Assembly (NCBI GenBank): GCA_016718565.1
Contig: JADKCZ010000018.1
Coordinates: 459,001-523,000 of the forward strand
DNA: 64,000 nucleotides
Direction of reading: 5' to 3'
From: Anaeromyxobacter sp.
GTDB lineage: Bacteria > Myxococcota > Myxococcia > Myxococcales > Anaeromyxobacteraceae
The translations under genes and the position numbers were made by a program. Every line of letters starts with the position of its first letter. Position 1 is the stretch's first letter. Positions 1 to 7,966 of this stretch are shown here, in pieces. The notes below the pieces were generated by a model that did not search any database, was not told where the DNA came from, and saw nothing but the letters and a program-made list of their open reading frames with translations.

Positions 1-44
1 CGCGCCCCGGCCCGTGGCAGGAGGCCGCGGGCGCGCGCCGGGGC

Positions 45-71
45 GCGGCGCGGGCCCTCGCCCCGCGCCGC
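45..71. terminator. GC-rich hairpin at window edge
   Basis: A perfect 10-bp stem (45-54 with 62-71) encloses a 7-base loop. No T-run follows on either strand, so it may be only a by-product of composition. It could be the end of a gene lying left of the window. From here to the first gene at 286 I see no coding sequence, only the small inverted repeat listed next. Confidence 0.25.
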
Positions 72-122
72 CGCGCCGCACCCTTCCGGCCCGTCCGCCC
101 CGAGTGGGCCAGGCGTCACCCA

Positions 123-138
123 GAGTCAAACGTGACTC
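123..138. promoter_or_regulatory. 6-bp inverted repeat, candidate operator
   Basis: GAGTCA-AACG-TGACTC is a perfect dyad with a 4-base centre. It lies 148 bases upstream of the small XRE regulator, in the only spacer able to carry that gene's promoter. Small XRE proteins commonly autoregulate through such dyads, so an operator role is inferred. The distance to the start codon is long, and the repeat could be chance. Confidence 0.3.
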
Positions 139-285
139 ACCGTGGTCGACAGGCTGACCTTCTTGTGGTGCCTCCCTCTCGGCCCATGCGTTCCAGGCCC
201 GGGAGTGATATTTCCAAGGCGTGCGTACGTCGTCGGCTGGCATGCCGGCGCGCCCACTCCCGCCCCCCGTTCACCAGGAGTCACC

Positions 286-492
286 ATGGCTGGCCTCGCC
301 GAGAAGTTCACCGACAACCTCAGGACCGAGCGCTTGCGCAAGAAGCTGTCGCAGGAGGCGCTGGCCCACAAGGCCGGGCTCTCGGTCTCGTACATCTCGA
401 TGCTGGAGCGCGGACAGCGCACCCCGCCCCTGGACACGCTGGAGATCCTGGCCAAGGCGCTGGGCGTCTCGGCGGTCTCGCTGCTGGGGTAG
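286..492 (+). CDS. Mini XRE-family helix-turn-helix regulator
   Basis: A 68-residue protein made almost entirely of one lambda-repressor-like HTH domain (about residues 10-66). Typical features are LSQEALAHKAGLS for helices 2-3, then SYISMLERGQRTPPLDTL, the conserved Ser-x-Glu-Arg-Gly turn of Cro/C1-type domains. The ATG at 286 is preceded by an AGGAG ribosome site (276-280) and starts the domain cleanly. An in-frame upstream start at 142 would add an unrelated low-complexity tail. It should bind DNA as a dimer. No effector domain is present. The gene stands alone, with yggX starting 94 bases downstream on the same strand. The target is unknown, but the dyad at 123-138 is a candidate autoregulatory site. 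Confidence 0.85.
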   Translation: MAGLAEKFTDNLRTERLRKKLSQEALAHKAGLSVSYISMLERGQRTPPLDTLEILAKALGVSAVSLLG

Positions 493-586
493 CGCCCCGG
501 GGCCGGCGCTCCGGCCGGGTCCGCGTGCATCGCGGGCCCGGTTGGACTATCCTGCCGCCTCTTCCCTTCGACGCGAGGCAGGTGCG

Positions 587-853
587 ATGGCGCGCATGGT
601 GATGTGCAAGAAGCTCGGCAAGGAGCTGCCGGGCCTGGGCTTCAAGCCCTTCCCCAACGAGCTGGGCGCCCGCATCTACGAGTCGATCTCGCAGGACGCC
701 TGGAAGCTCTGGCTCGAGCACTTCAAGATGATCATGAACGAGTACCGCCTCTCCCCGGCGGACCCGCGCACGCAGCAGATCCTCTTCCAGCAGGCCGAGC
801 AGTTCTTCTTCGGGCCGGGCGCCGCGGCGCCCCCCGAGTTCAAGCCGCAGTAG
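587..853 (+). CDS. yggX: YggX-type Fe(2+)-trafficking / oxidative damage protection protein
   Basis: An 88-residue cytoplasmic protein of the YggX family, which in enterobacteria protects Fe-S proteins from oxidative damage and is proposed to handle ferrous iron. The family N-terminal pattern is visible: a CKKLGKELPGL block with the conserved Cys near residue 7, then PFPNELGARIYESIS and WKLWLEHFKMIMNEYRL. Length matches the family (about 90). The ATG at 587 gives the usual M-x-R-M-V start. Other ATGs at 596 and 602 are possible but would truncate the family N-terminus. It ends 5 bases before a convergent gene. Function is by family assignment. Confidence 0.92.
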   Translation: MARMVMCKKLGKELPGLGFKPFPNELGARIYESISQDAWKLWLEHFKMIMNEYRLSPADPRTQQILFQQAEQFFFGPGAAAPPEFKPQ

Positions 854-858
854 CCCCG

Positions 859-1548
859 TCAGCGCGACTGGCAGGCCGGCGGCGCGCCCACCTCGGCGCG
901 CCCGGCCGCCAGCGCCGCCTCCGCCACCGCCCGCTGCACCGCCAGGCGCGGCAGGTCCGGGAGCGCGCCGCCGGCGAAGGCGCTGGCCCAGGCGCGCGCC
1001 GCCGCCCCGGCCGCCAGCAGGCGCGCCGGCGCGTCGGGCAGCGCCTCGGCGCCGGGCCCGAGCCGCAGCGTGAAGTCCACCCCGGCCTCGCGCCACTCCA
1101 GGGCCCAGGGCCCCTCGGTCTCGGCCTTGTCCCCCAGGTTGTGGCGCAGCGTGGCGCACCCGGCGCCCATCGGCACCGCCTCGCCGCCGCGCCGGCCTCC
1201 GCCGCAGGCCCTGGGCTCGTCGCCGCCCCAGCTGGCCGTCAGCGCCACCAGCAGCCCGTGGTCGTGGCGGACCGGACAGCCGGGCATCGCCGGGTCGGGC
1301 AGCGGGCGTCCCCGGCGGTCCAGCGGCGGCGCCTCGGCGGCGAAGTCGTAGCGGGCCTCGACGCGCCACACCTCCCCGGCCGGCCGCCCGCCCACCGAGG
1401 TGGCGTAGCGCTGCTCCCAGAGCGAGCGGAGGGTGAACCCGCCCATGTGGGCCGGCGGCAGGAGCCGGAGGCGGTCCGAAGGCAGCGGCGCCGCCAGGGC
1501 CGCGGGCGCGGCGAGCCAGACGGCCAGGGCCAGGGCGAGGGGGCGCAC
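859..1548 (-). CDS. Secreted protein of unknown function
   Basis: A 229-residue protein with a clear Sec signal peptide: MRP followed by a hydrophobic Ala/Leu core, with likely cleavage after about residue 19. The mature part has scattered tryptophans and several cysteines (about residues 90-130 and near the C-terminus at PPACQSR), so disulfides are possible in the periplasm. I recognise no domain. It lies just downstream of the PLP decarboxylase on the same strand (12-base gap), so the two may be co-transcribed. A secreted protein is well supported. The role is unknown. Confidence 0.7.
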   Translation of the reverse strand: MRPLALALAVWLAAPAALAAPLPSDRLRLLPPAHMGGFTLRSLWEQRYATSVGGRPAGEVWRVEARYDFAAEAPPLDRRGRPLPDPAMPGCPVRHDHGLLVALTASWGGDEPRACGGGRRGGEAVPMGAGCATLRHNLGDKAETEGPWALEWREAGVDFTLRLGPGAEALPDAPARLLAAGAAARAWASAFAGGALPDLPRLAVQRAVAEAALAAGRAEVGAPPACQSR

Positions 1549-1560
1549 GGGGCGGGATCC

Positions 1561-2970
1561 TTACCCGGCCGCGGCCTGCAGCGCCGCCCACAGGGCCTCG
1601 ACGTGGCGCTGGGTGGTGGCGGCCGAGCCGCAGCTGACCCGCAGCGTCTGCCGGCCCTTGAGCAGGCTGGGCGTGAGGTAGGCCGCGCCGCCGGCGTTGA
1701 TGGCCGCGGCGATGGCCAGGTTGTGGGCCGTGAGCGCCGCCTCGTCGAGGCCGGGCGGCGCGTGGCGCAGCGTCACCGTCTGGAACGGGACCGGCGCCAG
1801 CCGCTCCCACCCGGGCGTGGCGTCCACCGCGGCGGCCAGCCAGCGCGCCAGCCCGAGGTCGCGCCGCAGCCGGGCCTGCAGCGCCTCCACCCCCTCGTCC
1901 ATCAGGTGGAAGTAGGCCTTGAGGGCGCGGAAGCGCCTCCCCAGCGGGATGCCCCAGTCGCGGAAGTTGGCCACCCGGCCGTCCTGCGCGGTGCGCAGAT
2001 AGGACGGGGCGGTGCTCATGACCCGGATCAGCAGCTCCGGATCGCGCACGTAGGAGGCGGAGAAGTCGAAGCCGATGCCCAGCCACTTGTGCGGGTTCCA
2101 GACCAGCGAGTCGGCCGCCTCCACCCCGGCCCAGAGCGGGCGGCACTCCGGCAGCGCCATGGCGGTGCCGGCCAGCGCCGCGTCCACGTGCAGCCAGAGC
2201 CCGTGGCGACGCGCCAGCTCGGCCACCCCGGCCACCGGGTCCACCGCGGTGGTGCCGGTGGTCCCCACCGTGACCACCACCGCGCAGGGGCGCCGCCCGG
2301 CCGCCCGATCGGCCAGGACGGCGGCCTCCAGCAGATCGAGCCGGAGGGCGTGGTCCTGGTCGGTGCCGAGGGAGCGCAGGTTGTCGCGCCCGAACCCGGC
2401 CAGCATGGCCGCCTTGTCCACCGAGGCGTGGGCCTGGTCGGAGGCGTAGACGGTGAGCGGCGCGGCCTCGGCCTGCAGCCCGCCGCGGTCGCGAGAGAAG
2501 CCGGTGGCCCGCTCGCGGGCGCACAGCAGGGCCACCAGGGTGGCCGACGAGGCGGTGTCCTGCACCACGCCGGTGAAGGTCTCCGGCAGCCCGACCAGCT
2601 GGCGCAGCCACTCCATCACCACCTGCTCCAGCTCGGTGCAGGCGGGGCTGGTCTGCCAGCTCATGCCCTGCGCGCCCAGGCCGGCGCAGGCCAGGTCGCC
2701 GAGGATGGAGGCGTAGCTGGAGTTGGACGGGAAGTAGGCGAAGAAGGACGGGTGGGTCCAGTGGGTGATGCCCGGCAGCAGGTCGCGGTCCAGCGCGGCC
2801 AGCGCCTCGGCGGCCCGCCCGCCCTGGCGCGGCGCCTCGCCGGGGAAGCGGGCGCGGACCTGGCCCGGCTCCACCCGGCTCATCACCGGCAGCCCCTCCT
2901 GGCGCTCCCGGTAGGCGGCGATCCAGTCGATCAGCTCGTGACCCAGGCGACGGAATTCGTCGGCGTCCAT
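1561..2970 (-). CDS. PLP-dependent aromatic-L-amino-acid decarboxylase family protein
   Basis: A 469-residue group II pyridoxal-phosphate decarboxylase, most like aromatic-L-amino-acid (tyrosine/tryptophan/DOPA) decarboxylases. The cofactor lysine is Lys295 in SLVWNPHKWLG. HVDAA at about 261 holds the Asp that pairs with the pyridine nitrogen. The N-terminal THPSFFAYFPS motif (about 72-82) and SSATLVALL are family hallmarks. The start at 2970 (MDADEFRRLG) is chosen because the upstream in-frame extension to 3006 is not family-like. Expected reaction: decarboxylation of an aromatic amino acid to its amine and CO2. The precise substrate cannot be read from sequence. It probably heads a two-gene unit with the secreted protein downstream. 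Confidence 0.88.
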   Translation of the reverse strand: MDADEFRRLGHELIDWIAAYRERQEGLPVMSRVEPGQVRARFPGEAPRQGGRAAEALAALDRDLLPGITHWTHPSFFAYFPSNSSYASILGDLACAGLGAQGMSWQTSPACTELEQVVMEWLRQLVGLPETFTGVVQDTASSATLVALLCARERATGFSRDRGGLQAEAAPLTVYASDQAHASVDKAAMLAGFGRDNLRSLGTDQDHALRLDLLEAAVLADRAAGRRPCAVVVTVGTTGTTAVDPVAGVAELARRHGLWLHVDAALAGTAMALPECRPLWAGVEAADSLVWNPHKWLGIGFDFSASYVRDPELLIRVMSTAPSYLRTAQDGRVANFRDWGIPLGRRFRALKAYFHLMDEGVEALQARLRRDLGLARWLAAAVDATPGWERLAPVPFQTVTLRHAPPGLDEAALTAHNLAIAAAINAGGAAYLTPSLLKGRQTLRVSCGSAATTQRHVEALWAALQAAAG

Positions 2971-3121
2971 GGCGGGCAGTGTCGTCTCGGGCGGGCCGCG
3001 GCGCAACTGCTGCCTGGCTCACGCCCGGTGGCGCCAGGCTTCACTCCTCGCTCGACAGCGTAGGCTCGCCAGGCCGGAGCGCGGACCAGGACCGGACCGC
3101 CACGACGACCGCGGGCCTCCG

Positions 3122-4075
3122 CTACACCCCCCGGAACCGGTCCGTCGCCTCGACGAGCTCGTGCGTGATCCCCGGCTCGTACGAGGCGTGCCCCGCGTCC
3201 GGGACGATCCGGAAGTCGGCCTCGGGCCAGGCCCGGTGGAGCGCCCAGGCGGTCTCCATCGGGCAGACGAGGTCGTAGCGCCCCTGGACGATGACCGCCG
3301 GAATGCGCCGGAACCGGTCGACCTGGGTGAGCGGCTCGCGCCCGGCGAAGAACCCGCCGTGCAGGAAGTAGTGGCACTCGATGCGGGCGAAGGCGGCGGC
3401 CACCTCCGGGTCGCCGAGCTGGGCCGCGTAGCCCTCGTCGGGCACGAGGAAGCTGGTCCTCGCCTCCCACAGGCTCCAGGCCAGGGCGCAGCGCCGTCGC
3501 TCCGCCGCGTCGGCCCCGGTGAGCCGGCGGTGGTAGGCGCGGAGCAGGTCGCCGCGCTCGGCCTCCGGGATGGGCGCCAGGTAGTCCTCCCACGCGTCGG
3601 GAAAGATGGCGCTCGCGCCCGCCTGGTAGAACCAGTCGATCTCCCACTGGCGCAGCAGGAAGATGCCGCGCAGGACGAGCTCGGTCACCCGCTCCGGGTG
3701 GGTCTGGGCGTAGGCGAGCGCCAGGCTGGCGCCCCAGGAGCCGCCGAAGACCTGCCAGCGCTCGATGTCCAGCTCGACCCGCAGCCGCTCCAGGTCGGCC
3801 ACCAGGTCCCAGGTGGTGTTCTCCTCGAGCGAGGCGTGGGGCGTGCTCTTCCCACACCCGCGCTGGTCGAAGAGGACGACGCGGTAGGCGCGGGGATCGA
3901 AGAAGCGGCGCTGCGTGGGGCCGGACCCGAGGCCGGGGCCGCCGTGCAGGAAGACCACCGGCTTCCCCTCCGGGTTCCCGCTCTCCTCGAAGTACAGGTC
4001 GTGGAGCGGGGAGACGCGCAGCCGGCCGGTGCGGTACGGCTCGAGCTCGGGGTAGAGGGTCCGCCGCTGGGTCAT
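3122..4075 (-). CDS. pip: Proline iminopeptidase (alpha/beta hydrolase, S33)
   Basis: A 317-residue cytoplasmic serine peptidase releasing N-terminal proline from peptides. The order of motifs is that of family S33: HGGPGLG oxyanion loop (44-50), the FDQRGCGKSTP block (69-79), nucleophile Ser113 in GGSWGASLALAYAQ, catalytic Asp in QGRYDLVCP, and His in PDAGHASYEPG near the C-terminus. Length is normal. The ATG at 4075 begins the family-typical N-terminus with LYPELEPYRTGRL. It is transcribed toward the decarboxylase but separated from it by about 150 bases with no coding sequence. Confidence 0.93.
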   Translation of the reverse strand: MTQRRTLYPELEPYRTGRLRVSPLHDLYFEESGNPEGKPVVFLHGGPGLGSGPTQRRFFDPRAYRVVLFDQRGCGKSTPHASLEENTTWDLVADLERLRVELDIERWQVFGGSWGASLALAYAQTHPERVTELVLRGIFLLRQWEIDWFYQAGASAIFPDAWEDYLAPIPEAERGDLLRAYHRRLTGADAAERRRCALAWSLWEARTSFLVPDEGYAAQLGDPEVAAAFARIECHYFLHGGFFAGREPLTQVDRFRRIPAVIVQGRYDLVCPMETAWALHRAWPEADFRIVPDAGHASYEPGITHELVEATDRFRGV

Positions 4076-4175
4076 CGGGGTCCGCCTCCTGGCGTCGGGG
4101 ACGCTCCCGACCTACTCCGGCCCGGCGGGCCGGTCCAGGCAAAGCGGGCTCGGCGCGCCGGTCCAGGAAAGGCGA

Positions 4176-4203
4176 CGGGCGGCCAGTGTTGGCTGGCCGC
4201 CCG
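4176..4203 (-). terminator. Rho-independent-like terminator of tRNA-Ala
   Basis: A perfect 11-bp stem (4176-4186 with 4193-4203) and 6-base loop lie 15 bases past the encoded CCA end of the tRNA on the minus strand. They are followed on that strand by TCGCCTTTCC. The T-run is poor, as usual at this GC content, but position and perfect pairing support a terminator. Confidence 0.65.
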
Positions 4204-4218
4204 CGCTCACGTCGATGA

Positions 4219-4294
4219 TGGTGGACCCGACCGGGATCGAACCGGTGACCTCCTGAATGCCATTCAGGCGCGCTCCCAGCTGCGCCACGAGCCC
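4219..4294 (-). tRNA. tRNA-Ala (anticodon GGC), CCA encoded
   Basis: The minus strand folds into a complete 76-base cloverleaf. The acceptor stem GGGCTCG pairs with CGGGTCC, with G-T wobbles. The anticodon stem CCTGA/TCAGG carries loop ATGGCAT, so the anticodon is GGC (alanine, reading GCC and GCU). The T arm is ACCGG-TTCGATC-CCGGT. Discriminator A is followed by genomic CCA. It lies downstream of the small basic protein gene on the same strand and is followed by a strong hairpin. Confidence 0.96.
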
Positions 4295-4398
4295 AGAGAT
4301 CGTTGTGCTGCTCCCTCACTGCAGGGAGCGCGGTTATTAGCGCGGTCCCGCGCCGGTCGTCAAGCCCGTTCGCGGGCCCCGGCGCAGCGCGGTCGCCG

Positions 4399-4506
4399 CT
4401 ACTTCTTGGTGGGCTTCTTGGCGGCGGCCTGGCGCTTCTTGCGCGCCTTCCACTGGCGGCGGCGGACGGACTTCATGCGGTTGTGCTTGCTCTTCGAGTT
4501 GGCCAT
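4399..4506 (-). CDS. 35-residue highly basic small protein
   Basis: A very short gene starting ATG at 4506 behind a good ribosome site (GGAGG, about 5 bases from the start). The product begins MANSKSKHNRMKSVRRRQ and ends in a Lys/Ala tail. About half of its residues are Lys or Arg. There is no signal peptide. It resembles small ribosome- or nucleic-acid-associated basic proteins, and the MANSKSKH start recalls Thx-like ribosomal peptides, but I cannot assign it. It precedes tRNA-Ala by about 100 bases on the same strand, which fits a translation-related setting. Strong initiation signal and composition make it real in my view. Confidence 0.7.
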   Translation of the reverse strand: MANSKSKHNRMKSVRRRQWKARKKRQAAAKKPTKK

Positions 4507-4624
4507 CGTTCCTCCGAAAGGGTCTCCGCGCGTCTCGCCCGGGCGCCCTCCTTAGCACGCGGCCCGTCCAGGCTCCACCCCCTCGCGCCGGCGGCCGGCC
4601 GGCGACCCGGACCGGGCCGCCCGG

Positions 4625-5098
4625 CTACCGCCCCCCGGGCGCCGCCGACGGCAGCCCGACGATGACCTTGCCGTCCACCACCTGGGTCTCGGCCAGCTGG
4701 TCGCCCAGGCGCCGGCCCAGCGGCTCGTCGAGGGCGCGCCAGGCCTCGTAGCCGACCACCGGCAGGCCCACCAGGAAGAAGGCCGGCCAGAGCAGCGGCA
4801 GGGCCCACAGGGTGGTCGCCAGGGCGAACGGGGCGTTGCGCAGCATCGACTCCTGGAAGCCGGCCGGGGCGCGGGTGGCCGGCACCACCACCTTCACCCC
4901 GAAGATCTTCTTGCCGGGCGACTGGCCCTGCATCAGCCCGTCGGCCACCAGCAGGTAGAGGGCCGCCACCACCGGCCCCACGCCCGGGGCGCTGGTCGCC
5001 ACGCCGAAGGCGATGGTGAAGTCGGCCAGCCGGGCCAGCCCCCGCAAGGTGAGGTCGGCCTTGGGGTAGGGCGCCTCCTCGCGGCGGGGTTCGTCCAT
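4625..5098 (-). CDS. RDD-family membrane protein
   Basis: A 157-residue protein with the RDD layout: an N-terminal RLADFTIAFG segment (the Arg-Asp signature of the family), a hydrophobic stretch around residues 35-55, the conserved GQSPGKKIFGVKVV loop (about 59-72), and further hydrophobic segments around 90-118. It sits in the inner membrane. RDD proteins have no agreed single role (proposed transport or cation exchange in some cases). It starts just 1 base beyond the stop of the upstream small gene, suggesting translation as part of the hemB unit. Confidence 0.82.
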   Translation of the reverse strand: MDEPRREEAPYPKADLTLRGLARLADFTIAFGVATSAPGVGPVVAALYLLVADGLMQGQSPGKKIFGVKVVVPATRAPAGFQESMLRNAPFALATTLWALPLLWPAFFLVGLPVVGYEAWRALDEPLGRRLGDQLAETQVVDGKVIVGLPSAAPGGR

Positions 5099-5099
5099 G

Positions 5100-5357
5100 T
5101 CAGCGTGAGCGCCGGCGCGAGGTGGCGGACCGGCCGGGGCGCGCCGCGGCCGGCCGGGGCGCGGCGGCGGGCTGGGCCAGGCGGGTGAAGAACAGGTACG
5201 CCAGGGCCGGGCGGTGCGAGCCCTCGCGGGTCACGAAGTGGAGCGACTCGAAGGACCAGCCCGCGGCGGCGCGCTCGTTGAGGGCCTGCGCCAGGGTGTC
5301 CTCGGCCACCGGGGACACCTCCACCACCTGGTACGGGCCGGGCCCCTCGGTGCTCAC
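5100..5357 (-). CDS. DUF4177-like small protein, coupled to hemB
   Basis: An 85-residue protein starting with GTG at 5357, overlapping the hemB stop by 4 bases (GTGA), a translational coupling arrangement. The first 60 residues (YQVVEV, then LAQALNERAAAGWSFESLHFVT) look like DUF4177-type domains, where a short beta strand is followed by LNELGxxGWEL and another strand. The C-terminal 25 residues are a basic Ala/Pro/Arg tail. No enzymatic motif is seen. Function unknown. Context only suggests co-expression with porphobilinogen synthase. Confidence 0.7.
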   Translation of the reverse strand: MSTEGPGPYQVVEVSPVAEDTLAQALNERAAAGWSFESLHFVTREGSHRPALAYLFFTRLAQPAAAPRPAAARPGRSATSRRRSR

Positions 5358-6379
5358 CGGCGGCGCCCCGTCAACGTGGCGGCCACGTCGCGGGCGCCGT
5401 AGGTGAGGACGAAGTCGGCGCCGGCGCGGCGGCAGCAGAGGAGCGTCTCCAGCATGACCCGCTCGCCGTCGATCCAGCCGCGCTCGGCGGCCGCCTTGAT
5501 CATCGCGTACTCCCCGGACACGTGGTACGCGCTGAGCGGCACGTCGAAGCGATCGCGGATGAGCCGCACGATGTCGAGGTAGGGCACGGCCGGCTTCACC
5601 ATCACCATGTCGGCGCCCTCCTCCAGGTCGAGCGCCACCTCGCGCAGGGCCTCCCGCCAGTTGGCCGGGTCCATCTGGTAGGCCTTGCGGTCCTTGGGGA
5701 TGCCGGGCCCCTCCACCGGGGCGCTCTCGGCGGCGTCGCGGAACGGGCCGTAGAAGGCCCCGGCGAACTTGGCCGCGTAGGAGAGGATGGGCACGTCGCC
5801 GAAGCCGGCGATGTCCAGCCCCTCGCGGATGGCGGCCACCCGGCCGTCCATCATGTCCGAGGGGGCCACCACGTCGGCGCCGGCGCGGGCGTGGGCCACC
5901 GCCTCCCTGGCCAGCAGGGGCAGGGTCAGGTCGTTGTCCACGCCCAGATCCTGCCCGGGGCCGCCGGCCCTGGGCGCCGTGAGGATGCCGCAGTGGCCGT
6001 GGTCGGTGTACTCGCACAGGCAGACGTCGGTCATCACCACCAGGTCGGGGAGCGCCTGCTTCAGCGCCCGCACCGCCCGCGGGATGATGCCGTCGTCGGC
6101 GTAGGCGCCGGAGCCGACCGCGTCCTTGGCCTCCGGGATGCCGAAGAGGATGACCGAGCGGACGCCGGCCTCGTAGCCGGCCTGGGCCTCCGCCACCAGC
6201 TCGTCCACCGAGAGCTGGAAGACGCCGGGCATGGACTTCACGGGGTTGCGGACCTTCTGGCCGGGCAGCACGAAGAGCGGCCAGACCAGATCGTCCGGCG
6301 CGAGGGTGGTCTCGCGCACCAGGCGGCGGAGCGCCTCGGTGCGGCGGAGGCGGCGGGGGCGTTCCTGCGGGAAGGGCAT
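5354..6379 (-). CDS. hemB: Delta-aminolevulinic acid dehydratase (porphobilinogen synthase)
   Basis: A 341-residue cytoplasmic enzyme condensing two 5-aminolevulinate molecules to porphobilinogen in heme and corrin synthesis. The Schiff-base lysines are Lys204 (YAAKFAGAFYGPFR) and Lys262 (MVMVKPA). Cys120, Cys122 and Cys130 in MTDVCLCEYTDHGHCG form the zinc site, so this is a zinc-using form. Length is normal, and the ATG at 6379 opens the family RRLRRTEALRRL N-terminus. It is apart from hemA, hemC and hemD, which lie together about 35 kb away in the window. It probably starts a unit with the two genes downstream. Confidence 0.97.
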   Translation of the reverse strand: MPFPQERPRRLRRTEALRRLVRETTLAPDDLVWPLFVLPGQKVRNPVKSMPGVFQLSVDELVAEAQAGYEAGVRSVILFGIPEAKDAVGSGAYADDGIIPRAVRALKQALPDLVVMTDVCLCEYTDHGHCGILTAPRAGGPGQDLGVDNDLTLPLLAREAVAHARAGADVVAPSDMMDGRVAAIREGLDIAGFGDVPILSYAAKFAGAFYGPFRDAAESAPVEGPGIPKDRKAYQMDPANWREALREVALDLEEGADMVMVKPAVPYLDIVRLIRDRFDVPLSAYHVSGEYAMIKAAAERGWIDGERVMLETLLCCRRAGADFVLTYGARDVAATLTGRRR

Positions 6380-6426
6380 GGGCGATTTCTAGCCCAACCA
6401 GGGGCGGCGGTGAAGTCTGGGCCCGG

Positions 6427-7770
6427 TCAGGGCCGCTCGAGCGGCTCGATGGCGCGCAGCACCAGCCCGCTCTGCAGCCTGGGGGCGAAGAGCGTGCTCT
6501 TCTGCGGCATGGTCTGGCCGGCGTCGCCCACCGCCTCCACCTGCCACATGGGGGTGGGGTTGAGCAGGAACCCCACCTGGTGCTCCCCGGAGAGGACCCG
6601 GTTGACGGCCTGGCCGGCGTCGCGGACGTAGGTGACGTTCTCCCCCTGCTCCTGGGCCTCGGCCGAGACGCCCAGCAGGTGCTCCAGGACGATGGCGTGC
6701 AGCACCGTCACGTCGAGGTCGCGCAGCGTGCGGTCCTCCGGCAGGTGCACGCCGGACAGGTCGGCGTCGTCGCGCAGCGTCAGGATGCGGCCGCGGCGGT
6801 CCTCGGCGGTGACCATCAGGAAGGAGGTGGACTTGCCGGCGTGCTCCGAGAGGCGCGAGATGGCCCAGGCGCGCCCCACCGGCTTGAGCAGGCTCTCCTC
6901 CACCGGCAGCACCGTGAAGAAGCGCTCCAGGCGCTCCAGCAGGCCGGCCTGGGTGAAGCCCTTCAGGCCGGAGAGGAGCCGGTGGGTCGGGTAGATGACC
7001 AGCCCGGGATCGCTCATGGGGCAGAGGAACATGAGGATGTAGTGGTGGCCGCCGAAGTCGGGCAGGCCGGGGTTCTGCGCCTCCAGCCAGCGCCGGTAGA
7101 CCAGCGCCGTCTCGTAGCGGTGGTGGCCGTCGGCGATGAAGATGCGCTGGTCGCGCACCAGCGCCTGCAGGGCGCCCACCACCGCCGGGTCGCTGGCCCG
7201 CCAGACCCGCTGGTGCACCCCGTCGTCGGAGTCGGTCTCCGCCACCGGCTCGGCGGCGCAGGCCAGGTCGAGCGCCCGGGCGGTGGCCCCCGACTCGTCG
7301 CGGTAGAGGCCGAAGAGGGGCGAGAGGTTGGCGCCCACCGTCTTCAGGATGGCCAGGCGGTCGGCCTTGGGCGCCACCAGGGTCTTCTCGTGCGGGACGA
7401 TGACGCCCTCGGAGAACTCGTGCAGCCGCACCGCCGCCATGAAGCCGCGGCGGGTCAGCTGCCTGCCGTCCGGCGACCAGAAGGTCTGCTCCAGCGGGTA
7501 GAGGCAGGCGGCCTCGTCCCGGCGCAGCACGCCCTCGGCCTGCCAGGCCCGGAAGTGCTCGGCGGCGCGGGTGTACTTGTTGACCTGCGCCGTGTCGCCC
7601 GCGCGGTCCTCGCCGAGGGTCAGGTGCACCACGTTGTGGGGGCTGCGCCGCAGCAGGTCGTCGCGCTGCTCCAGCGAGATGAGATCGTAGGGCGGCGCCA
7701 GCAACTGCCCGAGGGCGCGCCCCCTGGCGGCGGCGTAGCGGATTCCTCGGAAGGGGACGAGCTCGGCCAT
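6427..7770 (-). CDS. DUF1015 family protein
   Basis: A 447-residue soluble protein matching the DUF1015 family over its whole length. Features are an N-terminal PFRGIRY and PPYDLIS, the SPHNVVHLTLGE block (about 44-55), IADGHHRYETALVYRR (about 212-227) and a C-terminal MPQKSTLFAPRLQSGL block. The invariant DGHHRYE suggests a catalytic or metal-binding site, but no reaction is established for the family that I can cite. It lies 47 bases upstream of hemB on the same strand. Identity is secure, function unknown. Confidence 0.88.
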   Translation of the reverse strand: MAELVPFRGIRYAAARGRALGQLLAPPYDLISLEQRDDLLRRSPHNVVHLTLGEDRAGDTAQVNKYTRAAEHFRAWQAEGVLRRDEAACLYPLEQTFWSPDGRQLTRRGFMAAVRLHEFSEGVIVPHEKTLVAPKADRLAILKTVGANLSPLFGLYRDESGATARALDLACAAEPVAETDSDDGVHQRVWRASDPAVVGALQALVRDQRIFIADGHHRYETALVYRRWLEAQNPGLPDFGGHHYILMFLCPMSDPGLVIYPTHRLLSGLKGFTQAGLLERLERFFTVLPVEESLLKPVGRAWAISRLSEHAGKSTSFLMVTAEDRRGRILTLRDDADLSGVHLPEDRTLRDLDVTVLHAIVLEHLLGVSAEAQEQGENVTYVRDAGQAVNRVLSGEHQVGFLLNPTPMWQVEAVGDAGQTMPQKSTLFAPRLQSGLVLRAIEPLERP

Positions 7771-7875
7771 CGGGCGTGCGGACGCTAGATCACGCCCCTG
7801 CGCCGCGCAAGGCTCTCGCCGCGGCCCGGCAGGCGCGCTCGCCGCTCCGTCGAGGTGGGCGTTGGCCGGCGGGAC

Positions 7876-7950
7876 CTCACCCCGGCGCTCTCGCCCGACG
7901 GGAGGGGCAGCGCGGAACCCGGGTCGGGGGTACGGTCGGGGCCGCGGCGC
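7876..7950. repeat. Degenerate palindrome plus GGTCGG remnant
   Basis: The spacer between tsaC and the DUF1015 gene holds CTCACCCCGGCGCTCTCGCC, then a GGGAGGGG and GCGGAACC stretch, then GGGTCGGGGG. The same order of blocks occurs at 19296-19350, where it leads into a full hexamer array. This copy looks like a worn member of that family. No gene lies in the 196-base spacer. Confidence 0.5.
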
Positions 7951-7966
7951 CCCGCTGCCCGGGTCG

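Noticed and set aside
286..853. XRE gene as a restriction-modification controller
   Set aside because: The size fits, but no methylase or endonuclease gene is near. yggX follows instead.
320..3022. A 900-codon minus-strand open frame across yggX, the secreted protein and the decarboxylase
   Set aside because: Low complexity, and it is the wrong frame over three well-supported genes.
4303..4665. 120-codon plus-strand open frame over the small basic gene and tRNA
   Set aside because: Overlaps a tRNA, and composition is Ala/Pro/Arg noise.
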